Shown here: one piece after another, positions 1-9,796 of the stretch | How the letters are laid out: the number at the start of each line of letters is the position of its first letter | Position numbering within the stretch: position 1 is the first letter of the stretch | From: Tractidigestivibacter sp050946515 | GTDB taxonomy: Bacteria > Actinomycetota > Coriobacteriia > Coriobacteriales > Atopobiaceae | Direction of reading: 5' to 3' | NCBI RefSeq assembly: GCF_050946515.1 | Contig: NZ_JBMNUX010000006.1 | Span: forward strand, 83,291-147,290 | Length of the DNA: 64,000 bases | Translations under genes and position numbers: made by a program | Notes under the pieces: model-generated | What the model saw: the letters and a program-made list of their open reading frames with translations, nothing else | Database searches by the model: none | What the model was told of the DNA's origin: nothing

Positions 1-1
1 C

Positions 2-163
2 GCGGAGGAGTCTTCGGAAATCATCATGGCCTGCAAGGACAATGACCACGACCACATTCGCTACGAAATGGGCGACCTTCTCTACCACCTGCTCGTTGTC
101 GCCGAGAAGTACGGCATCACGCTCGACGAGCTCGCCGGCGAGCTGAACGCCCGCCGCAAGTAG
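2..163 (+). CDS. hisE: Phosphoribosyl-ATP pyrophosphatase, C-terminal part (partial)
   Basis: This is the last 53 codons of a gene that begins before the window. The visible end has the all-alpha HisE/MazG pattern: a glutamate-rich helix (AEESSEIIMACK), then YEMGDLLYHLLVV and GITLDELAGEL. HisE hydrolyses phosphoribosyl-ATP to phosphoribosyl-AMP in histidine synthesis, with the acidic residues binding magnesium. The other his genes would lie upstream, outside the window. A different MazG-like pyrophosphatase is possible, but the YEMGDLLYHLLV segment and the very short tail fit HisE best. Confidence 0.8.
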   Translation, partial: AEESSEIIMACKDNDHDHIRYEMGDLLYHLLVVAEKYGITLDELAGELNARRK

Positions 164-250
164 CGCGTCGCAGCGCTGTCACACTCGCGGCGTGCCCCGC
201 AACCAGAAAAACCAACAGAGACAACTCTGCCAAGAAAGGACCATCGCACG

Positions 251-2617
251 ATGCAGCTGACAAAGCTCGACTTTGACCGCTTTGAGGACGAGGCCAGCGC
301 CGCCGGCGTGCTGCTCCCCATCGAGCAGACTCACACATGGGCAACCTACCAGGGCACAATCGAAGGCCGCACGCCGTGGGGCTGCTTCCGCATCGACCGC
401 GAGGATGGAACCCCCGCGGCATTCGTCTCGTTCATGGACCACGAGACGCACGGCTATCACTTCCTGCGCTCGTTCCATGGCCCCGTCTGGGTTTGCGAGC
501 CTACTCCGGAAGAAGAGTCTGAGGCCCTGGCGGCCATATCCTCCTATGTCCACGCGCATGACCACCGCATTCTCTTTGTGCGCCTTGGCGTGAAGGCCGA
601 CCTTCCCGAGTGCCAGCCGGTCCTCTCCGGCGTTCCCTATGACCGCACCGTCGTGGTGGACGTCACGGGCGGCGACGACCAGATTCTCGCTCGCATGAAG
701 CCGCGCGGCCGCCGCGACGTGCGCAAGGCCCTGCGCGAGGCTCCCATCACCTGCTCCGTCGAGACCGAGCAGGGTGCCGCCGACTTCTCGCCCTACTACA
801 AGATCATGTGCCAAACCGGCGAGCGAGACGGGTTCACGCCCGCGCCCATGAGCGACTACCAGGACTTCCTTCGCATCCTCGGACCCGAGCACAGCATGCT
901 CGCCGTCGGTCGCGACCAAGACGGCAACGTGGCCGCCTGGTCGATGCTCTCCATCGTGGCCAAGCGCGGCGTTCGCTACTACGCGGCCACCGCCCCTGGC
1001 GCCGGCCGCAACCACGCTGCCGACAAGCTCGTCTACTTCGAGTGCTGCGAGCTGGGTCGCCGCGGCTGCGAGGACTACGACCTCATGGCGATCGGCTCCG
1101 ACTTCTCGCCCTCGCTGAAGGGCCTGAACGAGTTCAAGACCAAGTTCTGCAAGCAGATCGCCGAGGTCGCGCCAGACCGCGACCTGCCCGTTCGCTCGGT
1201 TGCGTACAAGGCGCTCCAGCTCGCTCGCACCGTCCGCGACTCAGCGCGCACCGCGCCTGGTGACGACTCAGGCGAGCGCCGCTCGTCCGACAAGTCCGCT
1301 GGCGGCGAGAAAGGCGAGAAGGGCGACAAGGGCGAGAAGGGCGACGCGCGCCCTAACCCGAAGGGTGGCGCGGCGCAGGCAGGGGTCGCGGCCGCTCGAA
1401 GCGACCTGCTCCCTGTCATCTTGGGCGGCGACGTCTCGTGCTACGCCTATGCGCGCGAGTTCCACGAGGCCTTCGGCGTGCGCTCGGCAGTTGTCTGCAC
1501 CGGCTTCATTGCCGCGCTCCAGCACTCCCAGATCCTGGACTGCGTGAGCGTGCCGTCTCTGGACGGTCCCTCGCTCAAGGCCGAGATCTGCCGCCTTGCG
1601 TCCCAGAGCCCCGCAAAGCGCCTGCCCGTGGTTGCCTCTACCGACGCCCTCGTGCAGACGCTCGAGGAGATTCGCGACGACCTTCCCGAAAACGTCATCC
1701 TGCCGATCCCGTCTCGCGAGGCCTTCCGCCGCTCCAGCGACAAGCAGGAGTTTGCCCGCCTGTGCGCCGCGCACGGCCTTCGCACGCCCAAGACGCGCGT
1801 CGCGCACCTTGCAGCAGGGGAGCGCCCGCAGCTTGAGGCGGCCGACTTTCCGCTGGTTGCGAAGGCGGCCCGCTCGGCAGACTTCGCGCGCCTCTACGCG
1901 CAGGGCTTCAAGAAGGTCTATTGCCTGCGCGATCAGGCGGAGCTCGACGCCCTCCTGGACGCGCTCGCAGACGCCAGCTTCACGGGAGACCTGCTTCTCC
2001 AGGAGCTCATCGAGGGCGACGACACGCACATGGGCGCCATCACGCTCTACGTGGACGCTTCGGGAAAGCTCAGGCTCTTCTCGGCTGCCCAGACGCTCCT
2101 CGAGGACCACGCTCCCACCATGCGCGGAAACTCGGTGGCCATGCTGCCCCGCCCCATGCCCGACCTGGTCTCCAACGTCGAGGCCCTGCTCAAGGACCTC
2201 GGATATGCCGGCTTTGCCGAGATTGACATCAAGCGCGACGCAAAGACGGGGGAGTGGGTCTTCTTCGAGCTCAACCCGCGCGTGGGAAGGAACTCCTACT
2301 ACGTGGTGGCGGCGGGCGCCAACCCCATGCAGATAATGGTAGAGGACCTCGTGGACGGTCGCGACGCAGACCTTGTGGTGGCGGACGGCAAGGCGCTCTA
2401 CACGCTGGTCCCTAACTCGCTTCTGTACCGCTACCTGCGCGACCCCCAGCTTTACCAGGAGGTCCGCGAGCTCGTGGCATCCGGTCGCGTCGTCGACCCG
2501 CAGCGCTACCAGGCTGACTCCTCCACGCGCCGCAACCTCGACGTGACGCTGACGGAGGAAAACCAGGTGCGCAAGTTCCGTGCCAACTACCCCAAGCCCA
2601 CGGACAGCTCGTTCTAG
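251..2617 (+). CDS. FemAB-type peptidoglycan-branch transferase fused to an ATP-grasp ligase
   Basis: 788 residues. Residues 1–345 resemble Fem/Lipid II:aminoacyl transferases (GNAT fold; MKPRGRRDVRKALRE, then GSDFSPSLKGLNEFKTKF, the usual Fem ending). Residues 351–366 form a Gly-Glu-Lys/Gly-Asp-Lys linker like a short collagen repeat. Residues about 380–788 are an ATP-grasp ligase: LLLQELIEGDD supplies the adenine-binding hinge, and GFAEIDIKRD with FFELNPRVGRNS carries the metal-binding Glu and Asn. Related ATP-grasp enzymes such as Enterococcus D-aspartate ligase activate an amino acid for the stem-peptide lysine or ornithine. The inference is that one polypeptide makes or loads the interpeptide branch in the cytoplasm. 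The ATG follows an AGAAAGGA Shine-Dalgarno. uvrC starts 24 bp downstream. The substrate cannot be read from sequence. Confidence 0.8.
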   Translation: MQLTKLDFDRFEDEASAAGVLLPIEQTHTWATYQGTIEGRTPWGCFRIDREDGTPAAFVSFMDHETHGYHFLRSFHGPVWVCEPTPEEESEALAAISSYVHAHDHRILFVRLGVKADLPECQPVLSGVPYDRTVVVDVTGGDDQILARMKPRGRRDVRKALREAPITCSVETEQGAADFSPYYKIMCQTGERDGFTPAPMSDYQDFLRILGPEHSMLAVGRDQDGNVAAWSMLSIVAKRGVRYYAATAPGAGRNHAADKLVYFECCELGRRGCEDYDLMAIGSDFSPSLKGLNEFKTKFCKQIAEVAPDRDLPVRSVAYKALQLARTVRDSARTAPGDDSGERRSSDKSAGGEKGEKGDKGEKGDARPNPKGGAAQAGVAAARSDLLPVILGGDVSCYAYAREFHEAFGVRSAVVCTGFIAALQHSQILDCVSVPSLDGPSLKAEICRLASQSPAKRLPVVASTDALVQTLEEIRDDLPENVILPIPSREAFRRSSDKQEFARLCAAHGLRTPKTRVAHLAAGERPQLEAADFPLVAKAARSADFARLYAQGFKKVYCLRDQAELDALLDALADASFTGDLLLQELIEGDDTHMGAITLYVDASGKLRLFSAAQTLLEDHAPTMRGNSVAMLPRPMPDLVSNVEALLKDLGYAGFAEIDIKRDAKTGEWVFFELNPRVGRNSYYVVAAGANPMQIMVEDLVDGRDADLVVADGKALYTLVPNSLLYRYLRDPQLYQEVRELVASGRVVDPQRYQADSSTRRNLDVTLTEENQVRKFRANYPKPTDSSF

Positions 2618-2641
2618 CGGCGCGTCCGAACCAGCAAAGTC

Positions 2642-4702
2642 ATGACCATCCGAGACCCCGGCGCGCATCCCGACTTCGGCGATGCGCGCCCGCTTGACGA
2701 AAACCTACCAGAGCTTCGCCGCCAGGTGGACCAGGTGCCCACCGACCCTGGCTGCTACCTCTGGAAGGACGCCAAGGGCGAGGTCATCTACGTGGGCAAG
2801 GCCAAGAACCTCCGCGCGCGGCTGCGCCAGTACGTGACGCTGCAGGACGACCGCGACAAGATCCCTCTGATGATGCAGGTGGCGCACGGCTTCGACTACA
2901 TCGTGGTGGGCTCGGAGCACGAGGCCCTGGTGCTGGAGAGAAACCTCATCGCCCAGTACCACCCCTACTTCAACGTGGACTTCAAGGACGACAAGAGCTA
3001 CCCCTACATCGCGATCACCGAGTCTGACGTCTTCCCGGCCATCAAGTACACGCGCGAGCGACACAAGAAGGGCACGCGCTACTTCGGCCCCTACACCGAC
3101 GCCCATGCCGCGCGCGACACTATCGACACGCTGCGCAAGGTCGTGCCCATCTGCATCGCTACCTGCGCGGAGTGGAAGCGCTGCCGCCGCGAGCTCGAAA
3201 GCCATCCCGACGAGGCCGAGGTCGCAAACATCGCGCTGGCAGCCCGCAAGAACCGCCCCTGCTTTGACTACCACGTGGGGCGCGGCCCCGGCGTGTGCGT
3301 GGGCGCCATCAGCCCCGACGACTACGCCGTCCACGTGGCGCAGGTCGAGAAGTTCCTGCGCGGCCAGCGCTCGCAGATCGTGGGCGAGCTCAACGACGAG
3401 ATGCGCGACGCCGCCGAGAGCCTCGAGTTCGAGCGCGCCGCCCGCATCAAGCAGCGCCTGCAGAACCTCTCCGCGCTCGACGTCAAGCAGCAGGTCATGT
3501 TCGCGTCGTCGGTGAGCGCCGACCTGATCGGCTTCTACCGAGAGGAGACCATCTCCGCCGCCTGCGTCTTCGTGGTGCGCGAGGGCCGCACGGTGCGCTC
3601 TGTCGAGTTCATTCTCGACAAGGGGGCCGACGTCGACGAGCTCGAGCTGCAAGCGGGCTTTCTCAAGCGCTACTACGACGAGACGGCCGACATCCCAGCG
3701 GAGGTCGACCTCTCGGTGGACCTTCCCGACGCCGAGCTGCTCTCCGAGTGGCTCACCGAGAAGCGCGGCCACAACTGCCATCTTCACCGCCCCCAGCGCG
3801 GCGAGAAGCGCCACCTGCTGCAGATGGCCGAGGAGAACGCTCACCATGCCCTCGCGCGCTACATGGTGCGCACCGGCTATGCGGACAAGCGCACCAACGA
3901 GGCGCTGCTCCAGCTGGAGAGCGCGCTTGCGCTGGACGCGCCGCCCATGCGCATCGAGTGCTTCGACATCTCGACCTTGCATGGCAACTTCACGGTGGCG
4001 TCGATGGTGGTCTTCACCAACGGCCGACCCGACAAGTCGCAGTATCGCCGCTTCAAGATCCGCGCGGACCTCGACGAGGCGAACGACTTCGCCAGCATGT
4101 CCGAGGTCCTCGGTCGACGCTACGCTCCCGAGCGCATGGCCGACGAGCGCTTTGGGAGCCGCCCGGACCTTCTCGTGGTGGATGGCGGAAAGCCACAGCT
4201 CACGGCAGCAATCGAGCAGCTTGACTCGCTCGGGCTCGACATCCCGGTGTGCGGCCTTGCCAAGTCCGACGAGGAGGTCTTCGTCCCCTGGGACGACACG
4301 CCCGTGGTGCTGCCGAGCGGCTCGGCGTCGCTCTACCTCATCAAGCAGGTGCGAGACGAGAGCCACCGCTTTGCGATCACCTTCCATCGCGAGCTGCGCG
4401 ACAAGGCCATGACGGTGTCGGTGCTGGATGACGTGCCTGGGGTCGGGCCCAAGCGCAAGCGCGCCATCATGAAGAGGTTTGGCTCGATGAAGCGCCTCCG
4501 TGCGGCAAGCGAGCAGGACATCGCTGCGGTCCCCGGCGTCCCCGACGACGTTGCGCACGAGGTCTGGCAGGCGCTCCGCGACTGGGAAAGCGAGGCCGCG
4601 GCGGCAAGGGAGCGCATGACAGAGGAGCTTGATGACCAGCATGCCCAGCCGGGCGCGCAGGATGCCCGCGATGGTGGCAAAAAAGACGGCGCCGCAGGCT
4701 AG
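2642..4702 (+). CDS. uvrC: Excinuclease ABC subunit C
   Basis: 686 residues, normal to slightly long for UvrC. The GIY-YIG nuclease is at the N-terminus (GCYLWKDAKGEVIYVGKAKN), which cuts 3' of the lesion. The UVR motif that binds UvrB lies near residue 265 (FERAARIKQRLQNL). The RNase H-like 5' nuclease follows (ECFDISTLHG and DLLVVDGGKPQL), and then the tandem helix-hairpin-helix DNA-binding domain (VPGVGPKRKRAIMKRFG). The C-terminal 40 residues are a polar, low-complexity tail. In Actinobacteria uvrC normally sits directly before rapZ; here about 11 kb of other genes lies between them. Confidence 0.97.
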   Translation: MTIRDPGAHPDFGDARPLDENLPELRRQVDQVPTDPGCYLWKDAKGEVIYVGKAKNLRARLRQYVTLQDDRDKIPLMMQVAHGFDYIVVGSEHEALVLERNLIAQYHPYFNVDFKDDKSYPYIAITESDVFPAIKYTRERHKKGTRYFGPYTDAHAARDTIDTLRKVVPICIATCAEWKRCRRELESHPDEAEVANIALAARKNRPCFDYHVGRGPGVCVGAISPDDYAVHVAQVEKFLRGQRSQIVGELNDEMRDAAESLEFERAARIKQRLQNLSALDVKQQVMFASSVSADLIGFYREETISAACVFVVREGRTVRSVEFILDKGADVDELELQAGFLKRYYDETADIPAEVDLSVDLPDAELLSEWLTEKRGHNCHLHRPQRGEKRHLLQMAEENAHHALARYMVRTGYADKRTNEALLQLESALALDAPPMRIECFDISTLHGNFTVASMVVFTNGRPDKSQYRRFKIRADLDEANDFASMSEVLGRRYAPERMADERFGSRPDLLVVDGGKPQLTAAIEQLDSLGLDIPVCGLAKSDEEVFVPWDDTPVVLPSGSASLYLIKQVRDESHRFAITFHRELRDKAMTVSVLDDVPGVGPKRKRAIMKRFGSMKRLRAASEQDIAAVPGVPDDVAHEVWQALRDWESEAAAARERMTEELDDQHAQPGAQDARDGGKKDGAAG

Positions 4703-4787
4703 CCCGGCGGTCGCCCCCCTTGTACGCAGCGGCTCCCGCGGCAGGCGCCTCGTCTAAGAATGTGCTCCCATAGTTAGAAAACATGGT

Positions 4788-4816
4788 GATGGTTTTTGTC
4801 CATAGCAGAAACCATC
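4788..4816. promoter_or_regulatory. Imperfect palindrome upstream of the nan-type operon, candidate operator
   Basis: GATGGTTT (4788–4795) and AAACCATC (4809–4816) form an 8-bp inverted repeat with a 13-base centre. It lies about 160 bp upstream of the first transporter gene in the 273-bp gap after uvrC. No T-tract follows on either strand, so it does not look like a terminator. Its position suits a repressor site for the sialic-acid operon. The binding protein is unknown and no dedicated regulator gene is adjacent. Confidence 0.3.
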
Positions 4817-4975
4817 AAAAAAGTCAACAACGCATTTCACGGCCACAGAAGCTACCGTCTGCGGCATTTGGCGCGTAGTCGTAAAGAATCCCAAACTTTT
4901 ATTAGCCCGCAGTAAATATGCTCGAAATACAGGGCGAGCACCCTAAGAGGTGTTCGTAAGGGAGGATTCTTAGGC

Positions 4976-6613
4976 GTGAAGAAAGAGGTTGACATGAAGT
5001 ACAACATGAACCGCCCCGTTTCTCGTCGTACGTTCCTTGGTGGCGCGGCTGGCGTCGCGGCATTGGGACTGGCTGCTTGCGGCGGCTCCTCGGACTCTAG
5101 CTCCAGCAGCTCCAGCTCCGACAGCTCTTCCACGGGCACCGAGGGCGGCGGCACCATCACGGCTGGCTCTGCCTACTCTACGCAGAACTACAACCCGTCC
5201 AGCACCTCTTCGGCACTTGCTCTTGGCACCAACTGGCACGTCGTCGAGGGCCTCTACGGCATCGACTACCACGACTACAGCACCTTCAACGAGCTGGCAT
5301 CTGGCGACCCCACGCAGGTCGACGACACCACCTTTGAGGTCACGCTCCGCGATGGCGCAAAGTTCTCCGACGGCACCGACGTCACCCCCGAGGACGTCAT
5401 CGAGTCCTTCGCTCGCGCCACGGCCGAGGGCAACATCTACGTCTCCATGCTCGCTCCGATTGCCTCCATCGAGAAGAAGGACGACACCACCCTCACGATC
5501 ACGACTACCGTCCCCAACTTCTCGCTGCTGAAGGAGCGCCTCGCCATCGTCCGCGTCGTGCCCGCTTCCTCCACCGATGACGACATGACCGCCAAGCCCG
5601 TCGGCTCTGGTCCTTGGATGTACGACACGATCAGCGACGAGTCCCTCGAGCTCGTCCCGAACCCCAACTACAACGGCGACCACCCCGCCAAGGACGAGAA
5701 GATTCACTACGACATCCTCAAGGACGCCACCGCTCGTCTGACCGCCCAGCAGGAGGGCTCCACGCTCGTCATGGAGATGGCTACCGCCGACGCCGTCACC
5801 ACGCTCGAGAATGTTGGCTGCACCATCGACAACGTTCAGGGCTTCGGCACCCGCTTCATGATGTTCGACGTTGCCAAGGCTCCTTGGGACGACGTCAGGG
5901 TCCGCCAGGCCGTCATGTACGCGCTCGACTACGACAAGATGATCGAGAACGCCTTCGCCGGCCTTGCCACCGCTCCTACCTGCTACCTGCCTGAGACCTT
6001 CACCAACTATCACAAGGCCTCCACGGTCTACACCCACGACCCCGACAAGGCAAAGTCCCTGATCGAAGAGGCCGGCATCACCCCGGGCGACATCACCCTG
6101 CGCACCACCGACAACGAGCAGGTAGAGAACATGGCCGTCCAGGTGAAGGAGGACCTCGACGCCCTCGGCTTCAACACCACCATCCAGACCGACACCTCCT
6201 CTGCGACCTACTCCGCCATCGACTCCGGCGACAACTCCTACGACCTGCTGCTGGCCCCTGGCGACCCGTCCTGCTTCGGCGCCGACCCCGACCTGCTCAT
6301 GAACTGGTGGTATGGCGACAACGTGTGGATGAACACCCGTTGCCCCTGGAGCAGCTCCGACGAGTACAAGCAGCTCTCCGAGCTCATGGCCCAGGCCCTC
6401 GAGCAGACCGGCGACGAGCAGCAGAGCACCTGGAACGAGTGCTTCGACATCATCGCCGAGAACTGCGTCCTTTACCCGGTGCTCCAGGTCCAGACCGTGA
6501 CCGCCTCTTGGCAGGACACCTCCAAGGCCCCCAACGGCGTCGGCATCAAGGACTTCCAGGGCATTGGCACCACGGGCATGTCGTTCATCGACGCCTGCAC
6601 TGTCAGCGCCTAA
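4976..6613 (+). CDS. Family-5 ABC solute-binding lipoprotein, probable sialic acid binder
   Basis: 545 residues with a lipoprotein signal: SRRTFLGG is a twin-arginine-like motif, followed by a hydrophobic stretch and lipobox LAAC at about residue 36. A long Ser/Asp spacer comes next, then an SBP_bac_5 (DppA/OppA) fold. The GTG at 4976 is preceded at 9 bp by GGAGGA; an ATG at 4994 is an alternative that keeps the signal intact. The protein should sit on the outer face of the membrane and feed the permeases encoded next. Members of this family bind peptides, nickel or, as in Haemophilus ducreyi SatA, sialic acid. The downstream lyase, kinase and epimerase genes favour sialic acid, but the ligand is inferred from context only. 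Confidence 0.8.
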   Translation: MKKEVDMKYNMNRPVSRRTFLGGAAGVAALGLAACGGSSDSSSSSSSSDSSSTGTEGGGTITAGSAYSTQNYNPSSTSSALALGTNWHVVEGLYGIDYHDYSTFNELASGDPTQVDDTTFEVTLRDGAKFSDGTDVTPEDVIESFARATAEGNIYVSMLAPIASIEKKDDTTLTITTTVPNFSLLKERLAIVRVVPASSTDDDMTAKPVGSGPWMYDTISDESLELVPNPNYNGDHPAKDEKIHYDILKDATARLTAQQEGSTLVMEMATADAVTTLENVGCTIDNVQGFGTRFMMFDVAKAPWDDVRVRQAVMYALDYDKMIENAFAGLATAPTCYLPETFTNYHKASTVYTHDPDKAKSLIEEAGITPGDITLRTTDNEQVENMAVQVKEDLDALGFNTTIQTDTSSATYSAIDSGDNSYDLLLAPGDPSCFGADPDLLMNWWYGDNVWMNTRCPWSSSDEYKQLSELMAQALEQTGDEQQSTWNECFDIIAENCVLYPVLQVQTVTASWQDTSKAPNGVGIKDFQGIGTTGMSFIDACTVSA

Positions 6614-6671
6614 TCTGCTCCTTCGCATGAGTCGTGCGGCCACGTGGCCTGCACGTTAGCGTGAGATCCGA

Positions 6672-6711
6672 GGGGCCCGGGCGTCCTTCGTGACGCACGG
6701 GCCCCGTTTTT
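6672..6711 (+). terminator. Rho-independent terminator/attenuator after the binding-protein gene
   Basis: GGGGCCCG (6672–6679) pairs with CGGGCCCC (6698–6705), followed by GTTTTT. It lies between the solute-binding-protein gene and the permease gene, so it probably lets the binding protein be made in excess over the membrane subunits. Confidence 0.85.
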
Positions 6712-6773
6712 ATGTTTCGTACGGTATGGAATCGTTTGTCCGTTCGCTTTCGAGCTAGAGGAGCGGAGACTAC

Positions 6774-7730
6774 GTGAACAACCTTCTGCGACTTATCGGA
6801 CGCAGGCTGATCGCGCTGCCAATCATGGCAATCGGCGTGACGCTTCTGGTGTTCTTCCTCATGTCTTTCTCAAAGGTGGACCCGGCATACAACGCCCTTG
6901 GCGAGGGCGCTACGCCTGAGGCAATTGCCGAGTACCACGCCGAGCACGGCTTGGATGATCCGTGGCCGGTCCGTTACGTCAACTACATGGGCGGTCTGCT
7001 TCACGGCGACCTGGGCACCTATGGCGCCGCCGAGTACTCCGTGGGCGAGCGCGTCGGCAAGGCTTTGCCCGTCACCATGCAGCTCACCTTCATCGGCCTC
7101 ATCATTGGTGCTGTCGTGTCGTTTCTCTTGGGCGTCATCGCGGCCCTGTATCGCGACAGGTGGCCTGACCAGCTCATCCGCGTTCTGTCAATCATAGGGA
7201 TCGCAACTCCGTCCTTCTGGCTCGCAGTCCTCATGATCCTCGTGTTCTCTTCCTATTTGCACTGGCTTCCCGCATCGGGCTCCCTGCCTGACTTCTTCAC
7301 CAACCCCGGCGGCTACATGGCCCGCATGATCATGCCCGCCATCGCGCTTGCGTTCCCGCTCACCGGCCAGATGACGCGTATCGTGCGTACCTCCATGGTC
7401 GAGGAGCTTGACAAGGACTACGTCAAGACCGCCCGCGGAGGCGGACTGCCTGAGCGCGTTGTCGTTGGCCACAACGTCCTGAGGAACGCCCTTATCACCC
7501 CGGTCACCACCCTTGGCCTCAAGATTGGCTACCTCATGGGCGGCGCCGTGGTCATCGAGGTCATCTTCAACCTGCCTGGCATGGGCACGGCAATCCTCGA
7601 GGGCATCCAAGGCAATGAGACCATGCTCGTCCAGGGCGTCGTTATCGTGGTCGCCCTTGCGTTCATCATCATCAACATCGTGGTTGACATGCTGTACCTC
7701 CTGATCAACCCGCGCATTAGGACGGTGTAG
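6774..7730 (+). CDS. ABC transporter permease, DppB type
   Basis: 318 residues, GTG start after GAGGAG. The N-terminal membrane helix (RLIALPIMAIGVTLLVFFLM) and a periplasmic-type loop are followed by five more hydrophobic segments. The EAA loop that contacts the ATPase is at about residues 216–240 (DYVKTARGGGLPERVVVGHN). It forms the membrane channel with the permease half of the next gene, whose ATG is 2 bp after this stop codon. Substrate is inferred as sialic acid from the operon. Family assignment is secure. Confidence 0.9.
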   Translation: MNNLLRLIGRRLIALPIMAIGVTLLVFFLMSFSKVDPAYNALGEGATPEAIAEYHAEHGLDDPWPVRYVNYMGGLLHGDLGTYGAAEYSVGERVGKALPVTMQLTFIGLIIGAVVSFLLGVIAALYRDRWPDQLIRVLSIIGIATPSFWLAVLMILVFSSYLHWLPASGSLPDFFTNPGGYMARMIMPAIALAFPLTGQMTRIVRTSMVEELDKDYVKTARGGGLPERVVVGHNVLRNALITPVTTLGLKIGYLMGGAVVIEVIFNLPGMGTAILEGIQGNETMLVQGVVIVVALAFIIINIVVDMLYLLINPRIRTV

Positions 7731-7732
7731 CC

Positions 7733-9796
7733 ATGGTTAAAGTAAGAGAGAAGCAGACCGAGAAGCTCGAGAAGGCCGCCGCTAGCGGCGCCAAGTTTGG
7801 CGGCTTCAAGAAGATGAAGACGTCTTCGAAGATCGCATGCATCATGCTGATCGTCGTCGTGTTCGTCTCTGTCTTCGCCAACTTCCTGGCACCCTATGAC
7901 CCGACCGAGATCTTCACCGCGCGCCAGGCTCCAAGCGCCGAGTTCCTCTTCGGCACCGACGACAAGGGCCGCGACATCCTGTCCCGCATGTTCTACGGCG
8001 GTCGCTACTCGCTCGTCATTGGCTTTGGCGCAACCGGCATGGCGCTCGTGCTCGGCTCCATCGTGGGCGCGCTTGCGGCCGTCTCCGGCAAGGTGGTCTC
8101 CGAGATCATCATGCGTATCCTCGACATCATCATGTCGATCCCTGGCATCGCCCTTGCCGCCGTCTTCGTAACGATCCTTGGCAACTCCGTGCCGGCAATC
8201 ATCTTCTCCATCGGCTTTATGTACACGCCGCAGATTGCCCGCATCGTTCGCGCCAACATCGTCTCCGAGTACGGCGAGGACTACGTTCGTGCCGTCATCG
8301 TCTCTGGCGCCCGCGCGCCTTGGATCCTGTGGCGCCACGTGCTCCGCAACTGCCTTGCCCCGATCCTGGTCTTCACGGTCACCCTCGTCGCTGACGCAAT
8401 CATCTTCGAGGCGTCGCTGACCTTCATCGGAGCAGGCATCGTCGAGCCCACGCCTACCTGGGGCAACATCCTCGCCGACGCCCGCGCTGGCGTCCTCGCC
8501 GGTCGTTGGTGGCAGGCGCTGTTCCCGGGTCTCGCGATCATGCTCACCTGCCTTGCGCTGAACATCCTCTCCGAGGGCATCACCGACGCAATGGCCGCCG
8601 CCCCTGGCGCCCCCGTCGCCTCCGAGAACTCCGAGAGCCGCCGCAAGGACGACATCCTCGCCTCCGACCCCGTCCGCGCCTACAAGGAGCAGGGCCCCGC
8701 TCTGGAGCGCAGGCTCTCCGAGCTTCGCAAGGTCGAGCTCAAGCGCACCGACCGCCATGTTCCCGACCTCTCCGTCGAGCCCATCCTGTCTGTCAAGAAC
8801 CTCTGCATCAGCTTCGAGAGCCACGGCGACGTGCACGTTGTCGACAACGTCTCCTTCGACGTTCGCCCGCACCAGTGCATGGCGCTTGTCGGCGAGTCCG
8901 GCTGCGGCAAGTCCATCACCACGAAGGTCATCATGGGCCTCACCGACCCCAACGAGACCGTCACCGGCCAGGTGCTCTACAAGGGCCAGGACCTTCTCAA
9001 GCTCACGCACGAGGAGCACCGCAAGCTCCTCGGCCACGAGATCGCAATGGTCTACCAGGACGCTCTGTCGTCGCTCAACCCCTCCATGCTGATCTCTGCC
9101 CAGATGAAGCAGCTCACCGACCGCGGCGGAACCCGCTCCGCCGAGGAGCTCCTCGAGCTCGTCGGGCTTGACCCCAAGCGCACCCTCGAGAGCTACCCGC
9201 ACGAGCTCTCCGGCGGCCAGCGCCAGCGCGTCCTCATCGCCATGGCGCTGACGCGCGACCCGTCGCTGATCATCTGCGACGAGCCCACCACCGCCCTCGA
9301 CGTCACCGTCCAGAAGCAGGTCATCAAGCTTCTGAACGACCTGCAGGCAAAGCTCGGGTTCGCCATGATCTTCGTGTCCCACGACCTGGCGCTCGTTGCC
9401 GAGGTTGCCTCCGAGATTACGGTCATGTACGCCGGCCAGGTGGTGGAGCAGGCGCCCACCAAGGAGCTGCTCACCAACCCGATCCACGAGTACACCCGCG
9501 GCCTTCTGGGCTCGGTCCTCTCCATCGAGGAAGGCGCAAAGAACGGCACGCGCCTGCATCAGGTTCCTGGCTCCGTCCCGTCTCCCGAGGACTTCCCCAC
9601 AGGCGACCGCTTCGCGCCGCGCTCCAGCCACCCGACGCTGGGTCTGGACGTGCACCCCGTCATCAAAGAGCTCCCGGGAGAGGCGCACCACAAGTTCTCC
9701 GAGCTGCCGGACGACTATCTCAAGGCAAACGGGCTCACCCCGTACCTCGAGCGCATGGCCAAGCAGCAAGCTTCCACTGGAACGGAGGTGAGGTAG
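7733..9796 (+). CDS. ABC transporter permease (DppC type) fused to ATP-binding subunit (DppD type)
   Basis: 687 residues. About 1–300 is a DppC-type permease with an N-terminal helix (MLIVVVFVSVFANFLAPYDP), the GTDDKGRDILSRM segment and an EAA loop (DYVRAVIVSGARAPWILWRH). After a charged linker, residues about 345–600 are an ABC ATPase: Walker A GESGCGKS near 388, signature LSGGQRQR near 493, then ICDEPTTALDV. The oligopeptide C-terminal domain normally closed by a Cys cluster is present but lacks clear cysteines. In most bacteria these are two genes. The fusion ties one ATPase to one permease; the partner ATPase follows directly. Start at ATG 7733, 2 bp after the previous stop. Confidence 0.9.
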   Translation: MVKVREKQTEKLEKAAASGAKFGGFKKMKTSSKIACIMLIVVVFVSVFANFLAPYDPTEIFTARQAPSAEFLFGTDDKGRDILSRMFYGGRYSLVIGFGATGMALVLGSIVGALAAVSGKVVSEIIMRILDIIMSIPGIALAAVFVTILGNSVPAIIFSIGFMYTPQIARIVRANIVSEYGEDYVRAVIVSGARAPWILWRHVLRNCLAPILVFTVTLVADAIIFEASLTFIGAGIVEPTPTWGNILADARAGVLAGRWWQALFPGLAIMLTCLALNILSEGITDAMAAAPGAPVASENSESRRKDDILASDPVRAYKEQGPALERRLSELRKVELKRTDRHVPDLSVEPILSVKNLCISFESHGDVHVVDNVSFDVRPHQCMALVGESGCGKSITTKVIMGLTDPNETVTGQVLYKGQDLLKLTHEEHRKLLGHEIAMVYQDALSSLNPSMLISAQMKQLTDRGGTRSAEELLELVGLDPKRTLESYPHELSGGQRQRVLIAMALTRDPSLIICDEPTTALDVTVQKQVIKLLNDLQAKLGFAMIFVSHDLALVAEVASEITVMYAGQVVEQAPTKELLTNPIHEYTRGLLGSVLSIEEGAKNGTRLHQVPGSVPSPEDFPTGDRFAPRSSHPTLGLDVHPVIKELPGEAHHKFSELPDDYLKANGLTPYLERMAKQQASTGTEVR

